Shown: piece after piece, positions 1 to 6,932 of the stretch
Position numbering within the stretch: position 1 is the stretch's first letter
How the letters are laid out: each line of letters begins with the position of its first letter
From: JANWHF01 sp036276235
Lineage (GTDB): Bacteria; Planctomycetota; Phycisphaerae; Tepidisphaerales; Tepidisphaeraceae
Reading direction: 5' to 3'
Assembly (NCBI GenBank): GCA_036276235.1
Contig: DATBDZ010000463.1
Location: 1 to 13,332, forward strand
Length of the DNA: 13,332 bases
Made by a program: the position numbers and the translations under genes
The notes under the pieces: model-generated
The model's database searches: none
What the model was told of the DNA's origin: nothing
Seen by the model: the letters and a program-made list of their open reading frames with translations, nothing else

Positions 1-52
1 CGGAATAAATTCCACCCTACATACGCGATGTAGGGCGGGATTTATCCCGCCG
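1..52. repeat. Imperfect palindromic repeat, GGGATTTATCCC family, copy 1
   Basis: The first 52 bases form a long imperfect inverted repeat. The core is a perfect 8-bp stem CCCTACAT (15-22) with ATGTAGGG (28-35) around a 5-base loop. The outer parts (an ATAAAT block on the left, GGGATTTATCCC on the right) also match in inverted orientation with some mismatches. The right half contains its own hairpin, GGCGGGAT (34-41) with ATCCCGCC (44-51), so two alternative folds are possible. A related copy lies at 6867-6927. It sits just after the stop codon of the 73-residue membrane protein and could end that transcript, but no T-run follows it on the minus strand. Confidence 0.75.
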
Positions 53-88
53 AATTCCTTCTTGTGTAATTGCGCGAAGAGCCGCCTA

Positions 89-310
89 TTATTGCTTGTA
101 CAGTGGTCGCGGCGCCATCTTCTCAAACTTGCGCTTCATCCGCGTGGCCCACAGAGCGCCGACAAAGGAACCGGCTTGCATGATCGCGAAATAGACCAAA
201 ATGCCCATCACCGGCATCTTCGCTTTGAAATACAGGACGGCGCAAATCGCCAGAATGGCCAGTTGCATCGGAATCAGTGTGCGGCGGTAATGCTCTTTTG
301 TGCCGATCAT
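89..310 (-). CDS. Small two-helix membrane protein, unrecognised, end of the amt/PII cluster
   Basis: This encodes 73 residues that I do not recognise. Two hydrophobic stretches, about residues 14-29 and 34-55, look like membrane helices joined by a short basic turn (FKAKMP). A basic tail (TRMKRKFEKMAPRPLYKQ) should lie in the cytoplasm by the positive-inside rule, and the N-terminus (KEHYRR) is also basic, so a hairpin with both ends inside is likely. I chose the ATG at 310 because a GGAGA ribosome binding site lies 7 bases before it; the frame stays open to a TTG at 352, which has no such site. It is the last gene of the amt-permease-PII-orf78 series, 46 bp after orf78. That position suggests a role near Amt or the permease, but nothing in the sequence proves it. 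Confidence 0.65.
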   Translation of the reverse strand: MIGTKEHYRRTLIPMQLAILAICAVLYFKAKMPVMGILVYFAIMQAGSFVGALWATRMKRKFEKMAPRPLYKQ

Positions 311-356
311 TTGCTTGTCTCCAGCATTGATTATAACAGCAATTTCGTTCAATGGC

Positions 357-593
357 TCAATACATCGCTTCCAGAAAGATGTCCGCCTTGTGGCGGATCA
401 TATAGACCTTGAAATCGCGATAAAGCAGCTCTTTGACGACCTCGCCCCAGGGAAACGCCTTGAGGTGATAGATCTTGATGCGGAACCCGCCGAGCTGCTC
501 CTGCAGGCCGCCGGTGTCGCCCATGAGCTGTGTGAGCAGCTCACTGACGTCGATCGACGGGTTGGTGACCAGGCTATTTTTGCCGCGCTCCAT
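357..593 (-). CDS. Unrecognised 78-residue protein directly downstream of the PII gene
   Basis: A small soluble protein of 78 residues with no family I can name. There is no signal peptide or membrane helix. The first half has a predicted amphipathic helix (VSELLTQLMG) and the second half looks like alternating strand and helix (GGFRIKIYHLKAF, then a WGEVVKELLYRDFKVYMIR segment). The ATG at 593 is supported by an AACGAGGT ribosome binding site that overlaps the end of the PII gene, whose stop codon lies only 10 bp upstream; translation of the two is probably coupled. The same frame is open up to 719, but that part overlaps the PII gene and is a shadow. The tight link suggests a function tied to PII, which is an inference from position only. 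Confidence 0.7.
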   Translation of the reverse strand: MERGKNSLVTNPSIDVSELLTQLMGDTGGLQEQLGGFRIKIYHLKAFPWGEVVKELLYRDFKVYMIRHKADIFLEAMY

Positions 594-603
594 GGGGACC
601 TCG

Positions 604-942
604 TTACAGCGCGGCCTCGTTGACCTCGCCCGTGCGCACGCGAATGACCTCGGCGATGGGGTAGACAAATATCTTACCGTCGCCGACTTCGCCGGTTCGC
701 GCGGCCGAAAGAATCGCATTCACCGCCGTCTGTTTCTCGTCGGCCTTCACGCAGACCTTGATGAGCACCTTGGGCACAAACCCGGCATCGAGCTTGGGTC
801 CGCGATAGCGCGGGCCGTGGCCAAGCTGTTTGCCAAATCCTTTGCAGTCACAAGCCGTCGCGCCGATGATTCCTTTCGCGACCAATGCCGCCTTGACGGC
901 ATCCAGCTTGTTGGGTTTCACGACCGCTTCAATCATTAACAT
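604..942 (-). CDS. glnK: PII-family nitrogen regulator (GlnK-like), T-loop lacking Tyr51
   Basis: PII proteins are cytoplasmic trimers that bind ATP/ADP and 2-oxoglutarate and control nitrogen enzymes and the Amt channel. This one has 112 residues, the usual length, and aligns without gaps to E. coli numbering. The nucleotide and 2-oxoglutarate site is intact: KGFGKQ (34-39, with Gln39), Lys58, the B-loop TGEVGDGKIFV (about 83-93) and the C-loop RVRTGE. The T-loop is unusual: Tyr46 is kept (RYRG), but positions 49-51 read PKL, so Tyr51, the residue GlnD uridylylates, is Leu. The cyanobacterial phosphorylation site Ser49 is Pro. Two cysteines (31, 33) sit just before the T-loop. The start at 942 has GGAG 6 bases upstream. 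It lies behind amt and the permease gene and in front of orf78. GlnK rather than GlnB is chosen because amt is close by. Confidence 0.93.
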   Translation of the reverse strand: MLMIEAVVKPNKLDAVKAALVAKGIIGATACDCKGFGKQLGHGPRYRGPKLDAGFVPKVLIKVCVKADEKQTAVNAILSAARTGEVGDGKIFVYPIAEVIRVRTGEVNEAAL

Positions 943-957
943 GGTTGGCTCCGTATA

Positions 958-1045
958 AGTTGCCAGTTATCAGTTGCCAGTTGCCAGTAAACGCAAATGC
1001 ATTTGTATTCACTGGCAACTGGCAACAGGCAACTTGTTTCCTCTG
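958..1045. repeat. GTTGCCAGT short repeats forming a 16-bp perfect inverted repeat
   Basis: The gap between the permease and PII genes is built from copies of a GTTGCCAGT unit, three direct copies on the left and inverted copies on the right. Bases 973-988 and 1011-1026 pair perfectly over 16 bp. The 22-base loop contains a further palindrome, CAAATGCATTTG (994-1005). On the minus strand this hairpin would lie in the transcript between permease and PII coding parts, where it could end transcription, protect an RNA 3' end or separate expression of the two genes. No T-run follows it, so a classical terminator is not supported. It may be one copy of a dispersed intergenic repeat. Confidence 0.75.
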
Positions 1046-1054
1046 GCAACTCTT

Positions 1055-2689
1055 TTAATCTTTCCCAAATCCCGGGTTCGCCAGGGCTGGCATTCCAAGA
1101 TGGCTCATCGCCAGCAGCATGACGGTGGCGATGAGCATCGATGCGATGGCGACGATAAAACCGATCTTCATCCAATAGCCGAAACTCACGCCGCCGTGGC
1201 CGCGCTTTTCGAGGAGGCCCAGGGCGACGATGTTGGCGGTTGATCCGATCACCGTCATGTTACCCATGAAGGTGCCGCCGAACAGCATGAACCAGTAGAT
1301 CGCCGACGTGTAGAACCCGGGCGAGCTGGCGCGGATATCGTGCACCACCGGCATGAAGGTGGCGACCGCCAGCACGTTATCGAGAAATGCACTGAGCCAT
1401 CCGGTCGCCCAGCCGACGATCTGAATTGTCGCGAGCCTCCCTAAATGGGTCGTGCTTAGTTTTTGCGCAATCACCTGCGTTACTTGCGTGTGCTCGAGCG
1501 TGCCGACAGATGCGAAGAGCATCATGAAGAACGAGAGCGTCCACCAATCGACGCGGCGTTCAACCAGCTCGCGCGCCCGCTCGCGTGAAATCAGCAGCAC
1601 GACGGAGCCCATGAGCAGGGCGGCCACGACCATCATCGTGCCTTCCTTGAGGCCGTAAATCGGAGCGCCGCTTGGAAGTGTTTCAAGTTTTCCTTCGGCA
1701 CTGACGCGCTGCACTTCAAATAGTGTTCCCAACAAGCGCTCAGTCTGCCCATGCGTCACCAGCAGGAGGATCAGACCGATCAGGATTGCCCAGCAAAGGC
1801 GAAAGGTCCTATGCGCCTCTTCGTCAATGGAGGGTGAGATGGAAGGCTGGTTGAAATAGGTTTCGGTCAACGGGTTCTCGGGCAGCGAGCCGGAGCCGCC
1901 TGCGGATTGTTCAACGACTGTTTCCCCATCTCCGCCGGCGGTCACCAGCTCGGCGACCGGCGCGCGCCGCAGGGCAAACTCGGCATTCACCGCCTCGCTG
2001 AATGCATTGAACGAGTCGGCAAACCACCAGCGGCAAATCGCGAATGTCGCCACATCGACGACGATCGCCACGGGTGCCGCCCATTTGAGGAAATCGACAA
2101 AGCTCAGACCCGTTTTGAGCGCGATCAGCACGCCGATCGGATTGCCCACGGAGCTCATTGCCGAGCCGTTGTTGCAGGCGAACACCAGCATGATGATGAA
2201 AGGCACCGGGTTGAGGCGGTATTTGTTGGTCAGATGAAGCATCGCGCCAGCCATGAACAGAATGGCGGTCACTTCGCCCACCAGCGCCGAAAAGACCGAC
2301 CCCATTATCATCAGTACCAGCAGCAATGTTTGCGGCCGCGGCCCAATTGCGCCGACGATCGCACTGACCACATGCTCGAAGAACTGGTTCTCCTCAAGGT
2401 ATCCGATGACCAGAAACGTGCCGATCAGAAAGATGAGCACATCAAGATTGGCGGCCTGTGTGAATCGTTCAACCGTGAGCAGATTGCAGATCATCAGCAG
2501 GGCGATTCCGCCGAACGCGAAGGCCAGCCGAAAATCGCCGAACAGCAGCGTCCCATAGATGAACATCGAGAAGATGCTGATGCTGAGGATCTGATGCGAC
2601 TGAAAGACGAGCCACCCCGTCTTGCTGACGACGATCAGCAGGAGGATGGTTCCTCCGAGCAGTCCAAAGAATTTCCAAACCTTCGCCAT
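1055..2689 (-). CDS. ArsB/NhaD/SLC13-type (ion transporter superfamily) permease
   Basis: A polytopic inner-membrane transporter of 544 residues. Hydrophobic helices fill about residues 8-225 and 297-530, separated by a polar loop (about 226-295) that divides two half-repeats. Each half carries the superfamily's helix-break motifs: SALVGEVTAI (134-143) followed by GNPIGVLIA (182-190), and SAFLDNVLAV (433-442) followed by GSTANIVALG (482-491). This pseudo-twofold plan is typical of Na+/H+ antiporters of the NhaD type and of arsenite, citrate and dicarboxylate permeases, so the substrate cannot be named from sequence. The start at 2689 follows a GAGGCGAGG ribosome binding site. It lies 113 bp behind amt, after a hairpin terminator, and 112 bp before the PII gene. 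Sodium/proton exchange or carboxylate uptake would both make sense beside ammonium transport, but this is a guess. Confidence 0.85.
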   Translation of the reverse strand: MAKVWKFFGLLGGTILLLIVVSKTGWLVFQSHQILSISIFSMFIYGTLLFGDFRLAFAFGGIALLMICNLLTVERFTQAANLDVLIFLIGTFLVIGYLEENQFFEHVVSAIVGAIGPRPQTLLLVLMIMGSVFSALVGEVTAILFMAGAMLHLTNKYRLNPVPFIIMLVFACNNGSAMSSVGNPIGVLIALKTGLSFVDFLKWAAPVAIVVDVATFAICRWWFADSFNAFSEAVNAEFALRRAPVAELVTAGGDGETVVEQSAGGSGSLPENPLTETYFNQPSISPSIDEEAHRTFRLCWAILIGLILLLVTHGQTERLLGTLFEVQRVSAEGKLETLPSGAPIYGLKEGTMMVVAALLMGSVVLLISRERARELVERRVDWWTLSFFMMLFASVGTLEHTQVTQVIAQKLSTTHLGRLATIQIVGWATGWLSAFLDNVLAVATFMPVVHDIRASSPGFYTSAIYWFMLFGGTFMGNMTVIGSTANIVALGLLEKRGHGGVSFGYWMKIGFIVAIASMLIATVMLLAMSHLGMPALANPGFGKD

Positions 2690-2734
2690 GGCCTCGCCTC
2701 GAGATCCGCCGGAACTGAAGAACTAATCTGCTAG

Positions 2735-2767
2735 AAAGCCCGCCGACCCGGTGAAGGGCCGGCGGGC
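2735..2767 (-). terminator. Probable intrinsic terminator after amt
   Basis: A GC-rich stem of 12 pairs with one mismatch (2738-2749 with 2756-2767, loop GGTGAA) lies 36 bp past the amt stop codon. Read on the minus strand it is followed by TTTCT. This is the best terminator-like hairpin in the window. It would end or thin out transcription from amt into the permease gene, so amt may often be expressed without the genes that follow. Confidence 0.6.
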
Positions 2768-2802
2768 GATGGTCACACAGAGTCAACTGAAATTGTTGTT
2801 GC

Positions 2803-4599
2803 TTAGACCTCCACCGGTTCAAGCGACTGACCCGCCTTGATGGCTGCAACCTGCTCGTCGGAAATGTCTTCCGGAAGAACCAGCTTGGTGTTCTCCGGAT
2901 AGGCCATTGCGCCCATTTCGGGCATGTCCAGTCCGGCAATCTCGACCTTCGCCGAGACACGGTTGCCGCCGACCAACAGGCCGGTGACGAAGAACAGCAG
3001 GCCGCCGATGCCGACGTTCCAGACAACACAGGCGATCACTTCAATCACCTGTGCGGTGAGCTGGCCCGCACCGCCATGGTAGAACAGGCCGGTCACGCTG
3101 TTCGCAGTGATCGCGTTGTAGCCTTGACCGTAGGTTCCGTCGGCAAACAATCCGACTGCGAGTACGCCCCAGGCACCATTGATGCCGTGGATGCTGATCG
3201 CGCCCACCGGATCGTCGATGCGAATCTTGTCGAAGAAGAAGCAACTGAGGCAGACCAAAACGCCGGCCACGGCACCGATCCAGAATGCGCCCATCGGGCT
3301 GACGAACGCGCACGGAGCGGTGATCGCGACAAGACCTGCAAGCAGGGCATTGCACATCATGCCCGGATCAGGCTTTTTGGTCGGGCCAAACCACCACATG
3401 TACAAAGTTCCGCTCATCGTGGCGCTCATGCCAGCGAGCATCGTATTGGTCGCGATGATGCCGATGCGCCCGTCCATTGCCGAAAGCGAGCTACCCGGAT
3501 TGAACCCAAACCAGCCGAAGGCCAGAATGAATGAGCCGAGCATCACCATCGGCATGTTGTGAGCGGCAATCGGATTAACGACTTTCCCGTTTTTGTACTT
3601 GCCCAAGCGCGGGCCAATCATTAGCGCTGTGATAAACGCGAGCGATCCGCCTTGAAGGTGCACAACGCCGGAGCCGGCGTAGTCGCACGCTCCGTGGCCA
3701 AGACCCCAGCGGTACCCCATTTGCGCCAGCCAGCCGCCGCCCCATACCCAGCAGCCGAATATCGGATAGATGATCGCACCGACAAACAAGCTGAAGACAA
3801 AGAAGCTCTTGAAGCTCCATCGCTCGGCGCAGGCGCCGGTGACGATCGTCGCGGTGGTGTCCATGAACACCATCATGAAGAGGAACCAGACGGCAACCGC
3901 GCCGTCGTAACCCTTCCCCGTGAGGAAGTAGCCGGTATTGCCGATGAGTCCCCAGCCGTGGTCGGTCGCGCCGTTGAACGTAACGGCAGAGCCGACGGTG
4001 ATCATGGTATCCAGCGTCGGCACGCCGCCGAGCTGGCCGGGGCCGCCGATGTTGGTTCCATTGGCGCCGCCGCACATGAAGGCAAATCCGCAGACAAAGA
4101 ATCCGAACATGCCGATCGCGTAGACCATGAAGTTCATGGCCATGGTGTGAGCGGCGTTCTTTCCGCGGATGAGACCTGTCTCAACCAATGCAAACCCAGC
4201 TTGCATGAACATAACCAGGAAGCCGCATACCAGCGTCCAGGTCATGTTGATTGAGTAGTAGGGGCGGACGATCGTTTGCGTTGTCTCGTCGGGAGTGAGG
4301 CCAGTTGTTTTGGGCGTCACGGCTCCCGTTTTGGGATCGGTTGTTCCCACTGGCCAGCCTGTGGCCGCGTTTGGGGTCAGCAGCGAATTGCCCGCACCAC
4401 TGGCACCGGTTGGGTCCGGCGTTATGGGCGCCGGAGCGGCCGCCGCTTGAGTGGTCGCCGGCTCCGAGGTTGCCGGCATGGTGGCTGGCGTGTCGGCGCG
4501 CGCCGTCGCCGCCGCGCCGATGGCGCAGGCGAGCGCGATTCCAACAATCAGAGCCGTCGCACGGCGACAGCCCCATCTAAAGTGAGGCACTAGCGTCAT
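2803..4599 (-). CDS. amt: Ammonium transporter of the Amt/Mep/Rh family with a long periplasmic N-terminal extension
   Basis: A 598-residue channel that conducts ammonium across the inner membrane as a trimer. The family hallmarks are all present: the paired phenylalanine gate region (Phe241, Phe245 in FMMVFMDTTATI, and WFGF at 363-366), the site Asp306 in DYAGSG, and the twin pore histidines His314 (VVHLQGG) and His471 (SIHGINGAWG). FNPGSS follows the WFGF block. The channel proper starts near residue 113. Before it comes a signal peptide (about 1-35, ending ARA) and some 75 residues rich in Thr, Pro and Ala, longer than the short leader usual for bacterial Amt. The C-tail keeps GLDMPEMGAMAYPE, a variant of the motif by which the tail contacts the pore and PII, then adds about 28 acidic residues. 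The start at 4599 has an AGGGTGA ribosome binding site. A sigma-54-like promoter lies about 150 bp upstream. Confidence 0.96.
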   Translation of the reverse strand: MTLVPHFRWGCRRATALIVGIALACAIGAAATARADTPATMPATSEPATTQAAAAPAPITPDPTGASGAGNSLLTPNAATGWPVGTTDPKTGAVTPKTTGLTPDETTQTIVRPYYSINMTWTLVCGFLVMFMQAGFALVETGLIRGKNAAHTMAMNFMVYAIGMFGFFVCGFAFMCGGANGTNIGGPGQLGGVPTLDTMITVGSAVTFNGATDHGWGLIGNTGYFLTGKGYDGAVAVWFLFMMVFMDTTATIVTGACAERWSFKSFFVFSLFVGAIIYPIFGCWVWGGGWLAQMGYRWGLGHGACDYAGSGVVHLQGGSLAFITALMIGPRLGKYKNGKVVNPIAAHNMPMVMLGSFILAFGWFGFNPGSSLSAMDGRIGIIATNTMLAGMSATMSGTLYMWWFGPTKKPDPGMMCNALLAGLVAITAPCAFVSPMGAFWIGAVAGVLVCLSCFFFDKIRIDDPVGAISIHGINGAWGVLAVGLFADGTYGQGYNAITANSVTGLFYHGGAGQLTAQVIEVIACVVWNVGIGGLLFFVTGLLVGGNRVSAKVEIAGLDMPEMGAMAYPENTKLVLPEDISDEQVAAIKAGQSLEPVEV

Positions 4600-4748
4600 G
4601 TTTCACCCTAAGCAAAAAATGTAGAGAGTAAGGCAGCCGCGGCCGACACCCTCGACCGTCGATCACCACGCGTTCAGTCACGAGATCTGCCGGCAAGCGA
4701 CCCGCGCACAAACCGTTGGAGATGCCTCAAGATTCAGTGGGGCATTTA

Positions 4749-4763
4749 ACAAAGACGGTGCCA
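4749..4763 (-). promoter_or_regulatory. Sigma-54-like promoter (-24/-12) upstream of amt
   Basis: Reading the minus strand, TGGCACC, four bases, then TTGT matches the sigma-54 consensus TGGCACG-N4-TTGC with correct spacing. The two mismatches are the G after TGGCAC and the last C of the -12 element, which is normally well conserved. It would give an untranslated leader of roughly 140 bases before the amt start at 4599. Nitrogen control through sigma-54 is well known for amt and glnK in other bacteria. I see no clear NtrC-type activator site nearby, and no activator gene is in the window. Confidence 0.4.
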
Positions 4764-5322
4764 CGTCGGAAGTTAGATCAACGAAAATGAATGGATTGCG
4801 GAACCCGTCTGGAATTGCCTAGAAATTGCGCGCCAGCAGCACCGCGAAATCACGTGGAGAGGCGTGCTCCAAGCTGCAAGAGCATCATTTCCCAAGACTT
4901 ATCGCACATCGTCGGCGTGGAGCCTGTCGTCGGTTATGTGCGCATATTCCGGTCAATGCTCATAATGTGTTCATTATCAGGGTGTTACGGTTCATGATTC
5001 CTCCACTGGCCTCCCATTTTCTTAGGCTCGTGCGCTTCAATGCCTAATTAACAGGATGAAATCCCTTAGGATCAAGCAAAGAGTTCGGCGCGGGGGAGGG
5101 CTCGCGCCCCAAGTCACCTGTATCATCAGGCGCGCAGAATGCGCGCGAGTTAGACAAGTCACCAATTACTTCGCGCGCTTTTGAAGCACTCGCTTCGGGC
5201 GCGAGGACCGATATAAGCTCGATTCGCGAAGCTGACATCGCATAGTGCAATGTCCGCTGGCGGGAAGGAGCGGCATTCCTGCTTCCCGGGTAATCGGAAG
5301 AGGGGCAAAACAGCCTCGGCCG
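4764..5322. other. Long gap between the hydrolase-like gene and the amt promoter, no convincing gene
   Basis: No frame here has a ribosome binding site together with recognisable protein features. An open frame of 68 codons on the minus strand (5044-5250, TTG start) is the best candidate, but it is polar, low in structure and matches no family I know; it could be a relic. Short open frames on the plus strand at 4791-5047 overlap each other and look random. A hairpin with a 10-bp stem and one mismatch (5261-5270 with 5279-5288) lies 34 bp past the hydrolase-like stop codon and may mark that transcript's end, without a T-run. A smaller GGCGCG/CGCGCC hairpin is at 5087-5108. Confidence 0.5.
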
Positions 5323-6840
5323 CTATGTGAGTTCCCTTACCGCCTGCCCACCGCCCTTGAGATTTGCCAGCCGCATCTCTGAATACTTGCGCGAGAAGAT
5401 CACTCCGCCGGCGCCATTCTTAAGCGCGGCTGCCGTTGAGGCGTGAACATCCTCCGGCGTCGTCTTCTTCTGATTGCGGCCGGTGGGGATGTCGATGTCG
5501 ATCCCAGGCAGGATCGCGCATTTTCCATCGACGCCGGCAACGGCGCGGCGAGTTTCTGATGCGACATACTCCGCCGACAGGCCGGCGGTCGGTAGCTGTG
5601 AATAATCCTTCTCGGCGTCGTAGCCGAGCAGATGGCTGTGAAGCTTCAGCAGCTCATCCCTGGGGACATCGCGGAAAATCGTCGAGCCGACGTTGTCGAT
5701 CGTTTCGACATAGCGTGGTCCGCCGCAGTTGTTATACGCGACGACCTTCAGGCAGTCTGCGACCTTCGCCAGGGCGGCGTAATTTTGCTCGGCGCGGAAG
5801 AAGGCCGAGAAGGAATTGGTGTGCCAGATGTGCAGGCCGACGATCGACGAAGCCTTGGCCGTCTTGGCGGCGCGATGAACTTCTTCGTAGACGGCGTATT
5901 GCCCGTCGCTCCACATCTTTTCCCAGGCGAGGATCTCCGGATATTCCAGCAGCAATCGCCAGAAGGAAACGAAATAGCCGTCCGAAGGCCGCTTGGCGAC
6001 CAGGGAATCGCGCACATATTGGGCGAGCTTCTCGTATCCGGCTTTGGCGCGCTCGACATTGATCCCGCGCTGGCGGCCCTCTTTATTGCAAAACTCGCAG
6101 AAGCAGCTAACGGCCAAAGGATTCGGGCGGCCGCCATGGTAATAACCCAGTGCGTTGTTCAGCGGCCCCTGGCGCTCTGATCCCCACATGACGCCGTCCA
6201 CATCGTACGAGCTGCAATAATCGGTTGTGAGCCCGGTTAGAAAGTTGCGGTAGGCGGGGTTGTACGGACAGAGCGTGGTACGCCGCCTTCCTTGCAAATC
6301 GACTTCCTGCAATTGCTGGATGCCGGGAATATCACCGCGAAAAACGTCTTCATACCAGCAGATCACCTTCAGCCCGCGCGCCTTGGTCTTGGGCAGCACC
6401 AGCTCCAGGATGTCCACATTTCCGTGATCAGGCGCGCGGGTGTCCTGTGGCTTAATGCCGGTGTCTTTGTAAAAGCTCGGATGCGGCGTCGCATAGTTGC
6501 CACCATGAAATGTGTCCTGATCGTACTGCTGTTTGCCATGATCCGGCAGCGGCTGCCCCGGAATTTGCCGCCCCGCGATGCCGCGGCCATAGGTGAATGT
6601 CGCGAGGAAAATCGTGTTGACGTTTCCCATCTGCTGGAGGTTATCCAGCACCTGATCGACGCCTTCATCGAGGAAGGAAATCGATCCCACCTGGATGCCG
6701 ACGATTTTCTTCGCCGGCGCGGGCGGATCGGCGGCAATTGATGTTGTTGCAATATTCGTAGCGGCGACGGCTGCAGCGGCCGACGCGCCCTGGATGAACG
6801 CGCGGCGATCGATTGGTTTGGACGGTCGTCGGGATTGCAT
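5323..6840 (-). CDS. Tat-exported protein resembling TIM-barrel glycoside hydrolases (GHL6-like)
   Basis: A secreted protein of 505 residues. The N-terminus has a twin-arginine signal (DRRAFI, residues 11-16) and an Ala-rich hydrophobic core to about residue 37. The mature part begins like a TIM barrel: KIVGIQVGSISF (45-56), NTIFLATFTYG (75-85), GLKVICWYEDVF (156-167). CPYNPAYRNF (191-200) followed by YDVDGVMWGSE (212-222) is the pattern seen in hypothetical glycosyl hydrolase families, where the Asp/Glu-containing strand end lies in the active site. CFCEFC (246-251) is the Cys motif that often follows and could bind a metal. The enzyme activity is therefore inferred; the substrate is unknown. 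The ATG at 6840 is chosen for its AAGGAG site and because the signal peptide starts there; the frame is open to 6963 only because it runs through palindromic repeats. Confidence 0.75.
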   Translation of the reverse strand: MQSRRPSKPIDRRAFIQGASAAAAVAATNIATTSIAADPPAPAKKIVGIQVGSISFLDEGVDQVLDNLQQMGNVNTIFLATFTYGRGIAGRQIPGQPLPDHGKQQYDQDTFHGGNYATPHPSFYKDTGIKPQDTRAPDHGNVDILELVLPKTKARGLKVICWYEDVFRGDIPGIQQLQEVDLQGRRRTTLCPYNPAYRNFLTGLTTDYCSSYDVDGVMWGSERQGPLNNALGYYHGGRPNPLAVSCFCEFCNKEGRQRGINVERAKAGYEKLAQYVRDSLVAKRPSDGYFVSFWRLLLEYPEILAWEKMWSDGQYAVYEEVHRAAKTAKASSIVGLHIWHTNSFSAFFRAEQNYAALAKVADCLKVVAYNNCGGPRYVETIDNVGSTIFRDVPRDELLKLHSHLLGYDAEKDYSQLPTAGLSAEYVASETRRAVAGVDGKCAILPGIDIDIPTGRNQKKTTPEDVHASTAAALKNGAGGVIFSRKYSEMRLANLKGGGQAVRELT

Positions 6841-6866
6841 AAGTCTCCTTCGCTTCGAAATGAAAA

Positions 6867-6927
6867 CGGCGGGATAAATGCCGCCCTCCATGGTACCGCG
6901 CAGCGTAGGGCTGGATTTATCCCGCCG
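6867..6927. repeat. Imperfect palindromic repeat, GGGATTTATCCC family, copy 2
   Basis: Arms 6867-6887 and 6907-6927 pair over 19 of 21 positions around a 19-base centre. The arms share the CGGCGGGATAAAT and GTAGGGC blocks with the element at 1-52, so the two are members of one family. It lies in the leader of the hydrolase-like gene, about 25 bp before its start codon and close to the ribosome binding site, where a folded RNA could affect translation. Confidence 0.8.
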
Positions 6928-6932
6928 CTCCT

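Noticed and set aside
594..719. Upstream extension of the 78-residue gene
   Set aside because: It overlaps the PII coding sequence in another frame; the ATG at 593 has a good ribosome binding site.
1907..2734. 275-codon open frame on the plus strand
   Set aside because: It is antisense to the permease gene; its His/Asp/Arg/Gln-rich translation is typical of the reverse strand of a membrane-protein gene.
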